A DNA stretch of 38,910 nt. It comes from RUG11551 sp045546875. Its GTDB lineage: Bacteria; Planctomycetota; Planctomycetia; Pirellulales; Thermoguttaceae. This document shows positions 1 to 7,213 of the stretch, in pieces; positions within the stretch are counted from its first letter, which is position 1, and the number at the start of each line of letters is the position of its first letter. The position numbers and the translations under genes are program-made. The notes under the pieces are model-generated. The model was not told where the DNA came from, ran no database searches, and saw only the letters and a program-made list of their open reading frames with translations. The stretch covers positions 1 through 38,910 of the forward strand of contig JAZQDP010000067.1 in the NCBI GenBank assembly GCA_045546875.1. Reading direction: 5' to 3'.

Positions 1-309
1 CAAGCCGTTCCCCAGCAAACCCTTCCCGCCTAAGTTCGATGGCAAGAAGCCTTTCCCGCCGAAACATTTTGGCAAGCCGTTCCCCGGCAAACCCTTCCCG
101 CCTAAGTTCGATGGCAAGAAGCCTTTCCCGCCGAAATGTGGTTGCATGAAGGGTGGAAAATGCTTCTGCAAAGATTGCAAATGCAAGAAGTTCGCTGGCA
201 AGAAACCTTGTGGAAAGAAACCCTGCTGCAAGTTTGACGGCAAGAAGCCTTTCCCGCCGAAGCATTTTGGCAAGCCGTTCCCCGGCAAACCCTTCCCGCC
301 GAAATTTGC
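1..309 (+). repeat. 72-bp coding repeats (Phe/Pro/Lys units)
   Basis: Positions 1-72 and 73-144 are nearly identical. A third partial copy covers about 238-309. The unit length is a multiple of three, so copies can be gained or lost without a frameshift. Further array copies may lie upstream of the window. Confidence 0.8.
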
Positions 310-973
310 CGGCAAGAAGCCCTGCTGCAAGAAACCCTGCGCCGCTAAATGCGCTGGCAAACCTTGCTGCAAGAAACCCTGCGCCGCTAAATGCGCTGAC
401 AAACCCTGCTGCAAGAAGTTCGCTGGCAAGAAACCCTGCTGCAAATTCGACGGCAAGAAACCATGCTTCAAGAAGTTTGCTGGCAAGAAACCCTGCTGCA
501 AGAAGTTCGACGGCAAGAAACCTTGCTGCAAGAAAGTCGACGGCAAGAAACCCTGCGGCAAAAAATTCTGCTGCAAGAAAATTGCTGAACACATTCTGAA
601 GAATTTTGACGCCGACAAGGCAGTCAATTTCGTTTTCGCCAAAGTTGACACGAACAAAGACGGTCAGATCTCTCGCGACGAAGCCAAAGTTGCCGCTGTC
701 AAAGCTCACGCCAAGGCTGTTGAATTCAAAAAGAAGATCGACGCCAAACGCGCCGCCGAAGGCAAAAAGACTTTCGATTGCCCCATTCTGAAGAATTTCA
801 ACGCTGACAAAGCTGTCGATTTCGTTCTCACTCAAGTTGATACGAACAAAGACGGTCAGATTTCTCGCGACGAAGCCAAAGTTGCCGCTGTTAAAGCTCA
901 CGCCAAGGCTGTCGAACTCAAAAAGAAGTTTGACGCTAAAAAGGCTGCCGCCAAGAAAGAAGCCGCTAAATAA
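2..973 (+). CDS. Lys/Cys/Pro-rich repeat protein with two C-terminal EF-hand modules (5' end outside window)
   Basis: The frame is open from the first bases, so the true start lies upstream; the first internal ATG is at 146 but the same repeat coding continues before it. The visible part is about 323 residues. The first two thirds are low-complexity and very basic, built from units such as GKKPCCKKFD/A (about 10 residues) and a KPFPGKPFPPKFDGKKPFPP unit encoded by 72-bp near-identical repeats (1-72, 73-144, partly 238-309). About 30 cysteines are visible, often as CC pairs. The last third holds two near-identical 64-residue modules, each with a canonical Ca-binding loop DTNKDGQISRDE (loops at 647-682 and 839-874), followed by a Lys/Ala-rich helix. 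The EF-hands are sure; the function of the repeat part is unknown (metal or thiol binding, polyanion binding, or a surface/matrix protein are guesses). Signal peptide status cannot be seen. Confidence 0.85.
   Translation, partial: KPFPSKPFPPKFDGKKPFPPKHFGKPFPGKPFPPKFDGKKPFPPKCGCMKGGKCFCKDCKCKKFAGKKPCGKKPCCKFDGKKPFPPKHFGKPFPGKPFPPKFAGKKPCCKKPCAAKCAGKPCCKKPCAAKCADKPCCKKFAGKKPCCKFDGKKPCFKKFAGKKPCCKKFDGKKPCCKKVDGKKPCGKKFCCKKIAEHILKNFDADKAVNFVFAKVDTNKDGQISRDEAKVAAVKAHAKAVEFKKKIDAKRAAEGKKTFDCPILKNFNADKAVDFVLTQVDTNKDGQISRDEAKVAAVKAHAKAVELKKKFDAKKAAAKKEAAK
593..973 (+). repeat. Tandem duplication of a 192-bp EF-hand module
   Basis: The block beginning at 593 (ILKNFDADKAV) recurs at 785 (ILKNFNADKAV), an offset of 192 bp or 64 codons. 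The loop and following helix are almost identical at both the nucleotide and protein level, indicating a recent in-frame duplication. Confidence 0.85.
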
Positions 974-984
974 TTTGGGTTATT

Positions 985-1080
985 GCTAACAAGCGATTGT
1001 TAGCGTTCCAGAACCTCCTGTATGGCTTTAGAGCCGTACCTCCTAGAACCGCAACGCATTGCGCTGCGGTTCATTTTTTT
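985..1080 (+). terminator. Three tandem hairpins, the last a Rho-independent terminator
   Basis: Hairpin 1: 985-992 pairs with 997-1004 (8 perfect bp, GCGA tetraloop). Hairpin 2: 1020-1027 pairs with 1032-1039 (8 bp with one G-U, loop TTAG). Hairpin 3: 1046-1072, with GAACCGCA pairing TGCGGTTC and an inner CGC/GCG, followed by CATTTTTTT. Only the third looks like an intrinsic terminator for the EF-hand gene. The first two make an unusually structured 3' region. Confidence 0.75.
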
Positions 1081-1150
1081 GTTTATTAGACAACGTATGT
1101 TAAACGATATTAAATCTGAAAATCAGAGATATTACTGCTGACAGAAGGGT

Positions 1151-2203
1151 TTATCGTTCGCTTGTCAAAGCCTTTCGAAGGTATTTGGCTCGAATGAGAT
1201 CCCGGTCTGAGGAATCCAGTTTATTCCCTTCCATAAGTTGCAAGTGTGCAGGTTGAACGCGTAAAAACAGCGTGTCCAGAACGGAACGATCGATGTCTTT
1301 TATGATGCCCAAGCACACGCCCAAGCGGACGTTTGACAACAAGGTCAGCGTTTCTGCCGTTTTAATTGACGACGTTTTACGAAGAATTTCCAGCGCCCGA
1401 TTGGTTCTGTCGGTAATAGAATCCCGGTTTTCGTTTAGCAGGTACATTCGCGCTTGACGTTCGTAATTGATGATATGGGGAACCATTTCCAACAAAAGTC
1501 CAACAAGGTCTTCTTCTGAATAACCCAGCGTAACCTGATTGCTTATTTGGAAATAGTCTCCGTCTGCCGGCTCGCCTTCTCCAAACAGTCCGCGGACGAC
1601 AAGAGCCGTTTTATCTAAAGCGCGGCGAACTTTTTCCATTTGACGGGTCAACGTCAGAGCTGGCAAGTGCATCATCACGCTGGCTCGCAATCCCGTTCCC
1701 AGATTGGATGGGCAAGCGGTCAGATACCCCAGCTTGTTGTCAAAGGCGTAAATGACTTTGGATTCCAGAAACTTGTCGATTTCCTGACATCGCGCCAAAG
1801 GCGTTTTCAGATCCATGCCCGGGGCGATAGTTTGAATTCGCAAGTGATCTTCTTCGTTAATCATGACGCATGCGCTTTCGTCAGCCGCGATGCAGGCGGC
1901 GGAATGAGTCAATGTTGACATTCCGAACGCCTTGCTGATTAAATGCCGTTCGATTAACATCTGACGTTCCGTCTCTTTCAGTTCGTTCATGGAGAACGTT
2001 CCGGAATCCTCTCCGAGAATTTCCGCAATAATCGGGGTCAGTTCGTCTACCAGACGTTTAGAGTCCGCAACGCTCAGACGGCTTACAAACGGATACTCAG
2101 CGATATTTCGCGCCAGGCGAACGCGAGACGATATAACAACGTCTGAATCCAGACCGTTTCCAAAACATGCGGTTGAGGACGCCGCCAGGGTTTGTATGTT
2201 CAT
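1151..2203 (-). CDS. mcsB: Protein arginine kinase McsB
   Basis: A 350-residue guanidino-kinase-family protein. In the known family McsB phosphorylates arginine residues of proteins, marking them for ClpCP or inactivating regulators such as CtsR. Visible signatures are SSRVRLARN (residues 25-33, phosphagen-kinase nucleotide-binding start) and CPSNLGTGLR (Cys164 to Arg173, the conserved active-site Cys loop). The usual N-terminal substrate domain of creatine kinases is absent, as in all McsB, and the length is normal. The usual partners mcsA, clpC and ctsR are not within the window on either side. No clear SD precedes the ATG. A secreted acidic protein lies upstream on the same strand with a 65-bp gap. 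Confidence 0.93.
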   Translation of the reverse strand: MNIQTLAASSTACFGNGLDSDVVISSRVRLARNIAEYPFVSRLSVADSKRLVDELTPIIAEILGEDSGTFSMNELKETERQMLIERHLISKAFGMSTLTHSAACIAADESACVMINEEDHLRIQTIAPGMDLKTPLARCQEIDKFLESKVIYAFDNKLGYLTACPSNLGTGLRASVMMHLPALTLTRQMEKVRRALDKTALVVRGLFGEGEPADGDYFQISNQVTLGYSEEDLVGLLLEMVPHIINYERQARMYLLNENRDSITDRTNRALEILRKTSSIKTAETLTLLSNVRLGVCLGIIKDIDRSVLDTLFLRVQPAHLQLMEGNKLDSSDRDLIRAKYLRKALTSER

Positions 2204-2268
2204 GAGTGTTAATTGTTAAGGTTAATATTGCAAGGGCGCGTTTTTATCGTTCTTTCTGTCAGAATGCG

Positions 2269-4164
2269 TCAAAAAACGCCTCCGGGTATGTTATTGTCAT
2301 CTGAATCGTCGATGTTATCGTCGTCATCGAGTTTGTCGGTTGAGCTTGTATAATAACACATGATTTTTCCATCGAGTATTCTTGCTTGACAAAATGTGGT
2401 ATAAGGCTTAAAATCAATGTCAATTACCGTAGAAAAATTATCATGCTGAATCGAGGCTGGTAAAAGAATATAATCTACTACAAGGTCTAACGTATTATTC
2501 TTATAGCCTAACTCGCTAGCGCTAAAAGAATTCGCGACTTTGACCGTATAAACTGTTTTTCCCGTTCGAGAATCCAGACAATGCAAATACATCGCTTTGA
2601 AACCAGAGTTATAATTTGGGTTTAAGGAAACTTCAAGCGCAAATAATTTATCGTGAAAAAAATATCCTGAATTTTTCCATATAGAATGGTTGTTGTTCCA
2701 TGCTCGCGTCCAGAGGACTTTGTTCCCGTTGTTGCGATCAATGCAAATCAGGCTGTTGCTTGCAGGTTCAAAGTCTTGGGGAACGCGACCTGAATAAAGA
2801 ACAGATTCAGCGCTGGTATAAGGAGCGTCATCGTCTTCGGAAGTTTCTAAATCACAAGACTCTTGAAAACGAACTCCTTGCAGAAACGCTGTCAACCCGG
2901 TTGACGACTGAACGGTAAATGGAAGTCGTTTTATACAATCCTGTTCTTTAGATTCGTATTTGTGATAATACAAATATTTTCCAGAATACATAACGCCGTT
3001 TATTTCCACAGGACGAGCGTCATACAGACCATACTGATTACATAATAAATAATCCTCTGGATTCTCTTCTACAGAGGGGTCATTTTCTGGATCGTCCTCA
3101 AAAGATGAAGGTTTGGACGATTCTCGCGCCTTATCAATTTCCGTTTTCAACTCTGTTAAATAATCCGCCAGAACGACTTCTTTTCCATCGTAACGCGTCA
3201 TGGACTCTGGAAAAGGAAAACTCGGATCGTCAATAACAATATTTTTGGAATTGACAACGGCTTTGGCTGTGGGGAATAGACGCCTAAACGCTTCAAGGTC
3301 GGTTTCTTTATCAGAAATTTTTTTCAAACACGAAGGGAAAGCTCCTTTTGTTCGAATACTGCCAATAAGCAGACGAGCGGCCAGTTCCGCTTCCGAAACG
3401 CGGCATTTTTCAGAAGGGTAAGTATATTCCCAATGGTTACTCTGTTTACGTTCGGTTATTTCCGGACGAATTGAGCTTGTCCAATAATCAAAAGCAATAA
3501 GCGCCGCGCTTTGTTTTGCCAGCGCGTCGCCCAACTCCAGAGCGATAGCCGGTGCAACGCTTGATCCCGGATACTGCCGGCGGACGTCGTCCAGTTTCGC
3601 CAGACGAAGCTGCGGGTCAGACGTCTTGTTTGCCTCGTCGTAAGCCGCATTTGCCGCTTCGTCCATAACCTGACGGTAAATTTTGACTTCGTCGTCAGTC
3701 AAACGCCGGTTGCGTCCTGTACTGAGCGCCCATTCAATCGGACTCCACTGAGTAATTGTTACATCGTTGCGGCAAATGTCCGATTCTGTTTTGGCGGGAA
3801 AGAACGTTCCGGGGTTTTCTTCAATCAGACGCTGGGCGTCGAGAAGGGCTTGCCGATAGTTCGGGTTTTCAAAAATCTGGTTGGCTTTTTCGATGACTTC
3901 TTTTGACGCCCGATTAAACAACCGCGGCTCTTTTGCTTTCTCAACCTCTGACGAGTCGTCTTGAGGCAAAACAGAATCGTCCTCGTTGAGTTCGAACGGA
4001 TCTTCCTCGTCAGCGTCCTCGTCGATGTCGAAAGAGTTGTCCTCGTCAGCTTCATTTTGAACGCCGTCAATTTGAGCGCCGCCCGCCGGGGCGTCCGCTA
4101 GCGCGTTGACGCCAGCGAACGTGAATAACGTCAGGAGAAGGATAACCGATAATTGGGATTTCAT
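2269..4164 (-). CDS. Secreted acidic protein with a short PQQ-propeller-like segment
   Basis: A 631-residue protein of unknown function. I chose the ATG at 4164 because it begins a clear signal peptide (MKSQLSVILLLTLFTFAGVNA); an upstream in-frame ATG at 4227 would put 21 residues before it. After the signal comes a strongly acidic stretch (about residues 39-75, mostly Asp/Glu), then a helical, TPR-like region. Near the C-terminus are two propeller-type blades (LICIDRNNGNKVLW at 472-485 and CLDSRTGKTVYTVKV at 529-543), which resemble PQQ/BamB-like repeats. It ends in another acidic tail (DDDDNIDDSDD). Planctomycetes carry many TPR-plus-PQQ-propeller secreted proteins; this one has only about two blades, so it may be a shortened member. 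Extracytoplasmic location is likely; a role cannot be assigned. Confidence 0.75.
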   Translation of the reverse strand: MKSQLSVILLLTLFTFAGVNALADAPAGGAQIDGVQNEADEDNSFDIDEDADEEDPFELNEDDSVLPQDDSSEVEKAKEPRLFNRASKEVIEKANQIFENPNYRQALLDAQRLIEENPGTFFPAKTESDICRNDVTITQWSPIEWALSTGRNRRLTDDEVKIYRQVMDEAANAAYDEANKTSDPQLRLAKLDDVRRQYPGSSVAPAIALELGDALAKQSAALIAFDYWTSSIRPEITERKQSNHWEYTYPSEKCRVSEAELAARLLIGSIRTKGAFPSCLKKISDKETDLEAFRRLFPTAKAVVNSKNIVIDDPSFPFPESMTRYDGKEVVLADYLTELKTEIDKARESSKPSSFEDDPENDPSVEENPEDYLLCNQYGLYDARPVEINGVMYSGKYLYYHKYESKEQDCIKRLPFTVQSSTGLTAFLQGVRFQESCDLETSEDDDAPYTSAESVLYSGRVPQDFEPASNSLICIDRNNGNKVLWTRAWNNNHSIWKNSGYFFHDKLFALEVSLNPNYNSGFKAMYLHCLDSRTGKTVYTVKVANSFSASELGYKNNTLDLVVDYILLPASIQHDNFSTVIDIDFKPYTTFCQARILDGKIMCYYTSSTDKLDDDDNIDDSDDNNIPGGVF

Positions 4165-4359
4165 AATAATGCTGCGAGTTGCGCTTGATGAAAAGCGGTA
4201 ATCGAACGAATAATTCCGGCAAGCCACAGGTGTAAACTGGGGCTACTGATATTGAACCGCAAAATATAGTTCTTATAGACAGCTTTCAGCAATCTCTCAA
4301 TGTTAAAAATCCGTAGTTTAACAAATGCTAATCTTGTCTGTTTTTACAATCAGAAAATA

Positions 4360-4410
4360 AGCGTACGCTCATTCATACAAGCGTCAGCGCGTATTGCAGC
4401 GCTGACGCTT
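4360..4410. other. Palindrome and 12-bp stem-loop downstream of cysS
   Basis: AGCGTACGCT at 4360-4369 is a perfect 10-bp palindrome. Ten bases on, 4379-4390 pairs perfectly with 4399-4410 (AAGCGTCAGCGC, 8-nt loop). Neither is followed by a T-run on either strand. The stem lies 36 bp beyond the cysS stop and may act as a 3'-end stabiliser or a weak terminator. Confidence 0.6.
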
Positions 4411-4446
4411 TGGATTAGGGATTACAGCTTTTATCTTAAAGCGGGA

Positions 4447-6030
4447 TTACGCTTTTTCCCAAGTCGTTGTTTTGTCGGGGCGGTCTTCCAGTTTGACGCC
4501 GAGGTTTTTCAGTGCGTCGCGAATGAGGTCGCTTGTTGCCCAGTCTTTGTTCTGTCGGGCGTTGGCGCGAATCTGAATAATCAGGTTCATCAAGCCGTCA
4601 ACGAGCGAGTTGTCTTCGGCGCTGTCGTCCTGACCGGATTTCTTGGGCGGTTCGAGGAACAGACCTAAAGCCCCAGCCAGTTCCCGGAACGTCTTGACGC
4701 CCTGAACGAGCTGAGCAACTGCGTCAGGATTCGGAGCGGTTTCCAATTTCTGATCGTCGATGAACTTGTTGAGCTTTTTGAGCAGGTCGAATAGTTCTGC
4801 GATTCCCGCGCCGGTGTTGAAGTCGTCGTCCATGGCGTCGAGGAACGTCTTTCGGCTTTGCGCGACTGACTGCAGCAGTTCCGACTGACCCGGATCGAAC
4901 TCGCCGGCATCGCGCGTCTTGGCGAATTCCGTTTGATAGAATTTCGTTCCTGTTACGCGGTCAAAGCGTTTGAAAAATCGATAGAAGGCCTCCAAGCCGG
5001 TTTGAACTTCTTCAATGCGTCTGACGGAATAGTCAATCGGACGGCGATAATGCGTTGACAGCAGGAAGAATCGAATCGTTTCGCCGGCAAACGTTTTGAG
5101 CATGTCGCGGAACGGAACAGAGCCTTTGGATTTGCTGATTTTCCCAGCTTCCTGTGACGCAATGTCGCCCTCTTTGGCTTCCGGAGCGTCCGCCGCTTTT
5201 GTCTTGCGACCGCCGACTTTTCCGATTTCATCTGACGCCTGCATCAGACCGTTGTGCATCCAATATTTGACGTACTGTTTGCCGCTTCGCGCTTCCGACT
5301 GGGCGATCTCGTTTTCGTGGTGCGGGAACGCCAAGTCAAGCCCGCCGCCGTGAATGTCAAACGTATCTCCCAACAAGCAGGAACCCATAACGGAACATTC
5401 AATATGCCAGCCCGGTCTGCCCGGTCCCCAGGGGGAATCCCAGGACGGTTCGCCCGGCTTCGCGCTTTTCCACAAGGCGAAGTCCGCCGCGGAATGTTTT
5501 CTGTCCGCCGTCGAACCGCCTTCGCCCAACATCTGCTCGACAGATCGATGGGACAGCTTTCCGTAACCGGCAAACTGCGCGACGTCGTAATAAACGTCGC
5601 CGTCGGACTCGTAAGCGAATCCCTTGTCGATCAAATCCTGAACGAATTTGATAATCTGAGGGATATATTCCGTCGCGTGTGGGAAATGGTCGATGGTCGT
5701 TACGCCTAACGCCTGAATGTTCGCCAGGTAATCCTGAGTCATTTCCGCCGCCAAGTCCGCCATCTTCATATTGCGGGCGTTGGACTCGTTGATCAGTTTG
5801 TCGTCAACGTCGGTAATGTTGACAACGAATGTAACGTCGTATCCGCTGTAGGTGAGGTATCGCTTGACGCAGTCGAAAATAACCGGACCGACCATGTGTC
5901 CGATATGGCTGGGTTTATAAACCGTTGGTCCGCACAAATACATTCCGACTGGGCGTTTCTCGCCGGTGGGCGTCTGAACGGGTACGAAATCTTCTTTCTG
6001 ACGTGTGAGCGTGTTGTATACTCTAATCAT
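4447..6030 (-). CDS. cysS: Cysteinyl-tRNA synthetase
   Basis: A 527-residue class I synthetase that charges tRNA-Cys with cysteine. It shows the HIGH motif as HIGH (42-45), zinc ligands Cys33, Cys212 (WHIEC) and His237 in HHENE, and the KMSKS loop as KISKSKG (297-303). It is longer than the E. coli enzyme (about 460). Part of the extra length is an acidic/basic insert of about 30 residues (roughly 264-296, rich in Lys, Ala and Glu) placed directly before the KMSKS loop. The C-terminal helical anticodon-binding region is present, with the final tail ending TTTWEKA. No SD is obvious before the ATG. It stands alone on the minus strand, followed by a stem-loop at 4379-4410. Confidence 0.96.
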   Translation of the reverse strand: MIRVYNTLTRQKEDFVPVQTPTGEKRPVGMYLCGPTVYKPSHIGHMVGPVIFDCVKRYLTYSGYDVTFVVNITDVDDKLINESNARNMKMADLAAEMTQDYLANIQALGVTTIDHFPHATEYIPQIIKFVQDLIDKGFAYESDGDVYYDVAQFAGYGKLSHRSVEQMLGEGGSTADRKHSAADFALWKSAKPGEPSWDSPWGPGRPGWHIECSVMGSCLLGDTFDIHGGGLDLAFPHHENEIAQSEARSGKQYVKYWMHNGLMQASDEIGKVGGRKTKAADAPEAKEGDIASQEAGKISKSKGSVPFRDMLKTFAGETIRFFLLSTHYRRPIDYSVRRIEEVQTGLEAFYRFFKRFDRVTGTKFYQTEFAKTRDAGEFDPGQSELLQSVAQSRKTFLDAMDDDFNTGAGIAELFDLLKKLNKFIDDQKLETAPNPDAVAQLVQGVKTFRELAGALGLFLEPPKKSGQDDSAEDNSLVDGLMNLIIQIRANARQNKDWATSDLIRDALKNLGVKLEDRPDKTTTWEKA

Positions 6031-6250
6031 AATAAGGTCTATTGAATTAATGGAAAAATATTTAAACCGATTTCTCCTATTTTATCAAAAAAATGAAACA
6101 ATGCAACATCGATTTTATTTAAGAAATAAAAAAATTCAATCGGTAAGTTAGTCGTCAGAACCCTAGCTTCTCATAGATTGCTTTTTATCCTTTCCGACAC
6201 AGCCGCCCCCCCTTTTTTCTGGGTTAAGTTTAGGTTATACTTTAGAAAGT

Positions 6251-7201
6251 ATGAGTGCAGAGGAAATTTTGCTGGCGCGAGCGAAGGAACTTGGCGCGGT
6301 TAGCGCTGGAATAATCGAAGCTCGACGTCCTGTTAGTCTTGACCGATTTTATTCGTGGCTTGACGAAGGACGCTGTGCAGATATGACGTATTTATCCGCT
6401 CGTCGTGAAGCGTATGCCGATGCCAATTCTGTGTTGCCGGGCGTTCGTTCGATGATCGTTTTGGCTATTCCGCAAGCCCCGTTTTGGAAAGAGCAAAATC
6501 CGGAGCATACAGAATTTCCTGAGTGGAGCGCAGATAAGCCCAATTCATCGACGTCGATTTTAGGACGGATTGCATCATACGCAACGGGAGAAGACTATCA
6601 CCATCGAATTCGAGGTTTGCTCAAAAAGCTGGGGCAGACTCATCGAGAGTTGTTTCCCAATGGTAAATGCCGTGGAGTGGTTGACACCGCCCCCGTTTTA
6701 GAAAAAGACGCTGCCCTTAGCGCAGGATTAGGATATATAGGACGCAATACCTTGTTGCAATGCGGAGAATGGGGGAGCCGAGTCAATTTGGCGGTTTTAC
6801 TGTCAACAGAAGTTCTTCATCCCACGCCGGGGCAGGGGGCGAAATTTGTTTCCTGCGGGGCGTGCCGGCGCTGTATTGACGCCTGTCCAACCGGAGCTTT
6901 GTCAGAATCCGGTTTGGACGCTCGACGATGTTTGAGTTACTGGTTAATCGAGCATCGCGGGGAAATTCCAGATCATATTGCAGAAAAAGTTGGGAATCAG
7001 CTTTTTGGTTGCGACGTTTGTCAGGACGTGTGCCCGCATAACCCTCCGTGCGATCCGGTTTATGTCGATATTGACGTCGCGCTCAACATGACTCAAGACC
7101 AATTTGACGCTCAATTTGGCGCTACGCCTGTTTTGCGCTGCGGTTTAGAGGGGGTGCAACGCAATGCAAAAATAATAAAAACAAATAGTCAATTAGATTA
7201 A
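6251..7201 (+). CDS. queG: Epoxyqueuosine reductase QueG
   Basis: A 316-residue iron-sulfur, cobalamin-dependent enzyme that reduces epoxyqueuosine to queuosine in tRNA, the last step of that wobble modification. Seen: the catalytic-region motif VDTAPVLEK (Asp145), GLGYIGRNTLL, and two ferredoxin-type cysteine sets (C202-x2-C-x2-C-x3-C212, then C254-x2-C-x3-C261, plus Cys227), enough for two 4Fe-4S clusters. It is shorter than the E. coli enzyme (about 380), lacking most of the C-terminal HEAT-like region. No SD is visible; a TATACT at 6236-6241 sits only about 10 bases before the ATG. The next gene follows after 12 bases, so the two are probably co-transcribed. Confidence 0.95.
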   Translation: MSAEEILLARAKELGAVSAGIIEARRPVSLDRFYSWLDEGRCADMTYLSARREAYADANSVLPGVRSMIVLAIPQAPFWKEQNPEHTEFPEWSADKPNSSTSILGRIASYATGEDYHHRIRGLLKKLGQTHRELFPNGKCRGVVDTAPVLEKDAALSAGLGYIGRNTLLQCGEWGSRVNLAVLLSTEVLHPTPGQGAKFVSCGACRRCIDACPTGALSESGLDARRCLSYWLIEHRGEIPDHIAEKVGNQLFGCDVCQDVCPHNPPCDPVYVDIDVALNMTQDQFDAQFGATPVLRCGLEGVQRNAKIIKTNSQLD

Positions 7202-7213
7202 AAGGGTTTATAT

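Noticed and set aside
1..560. CRISPR-like array of regular repeats
   Set aside because: The repeats are contiguous, in frame and coding, with no unique spacers of constant length.
153..599. 148-codon open frame, Arg/Ala/Ser-rich, in another frame of the repeat gene
   Set aside because: It is a shadow of the Lys/Cys/Pro repeats; the EF-hand frame continues past it and carries real domains.
4165..4227. 21-residue N-terminal extension of the acidic secreted protein
   Set aside because: It would bury a clear signal peptide, so the ATG at 4164 is preferred.
6236..6241. TATACT as a leaderless promoter of queG
   Set aside because: No acceptable -35 is present, so the evidence is too thin to list.
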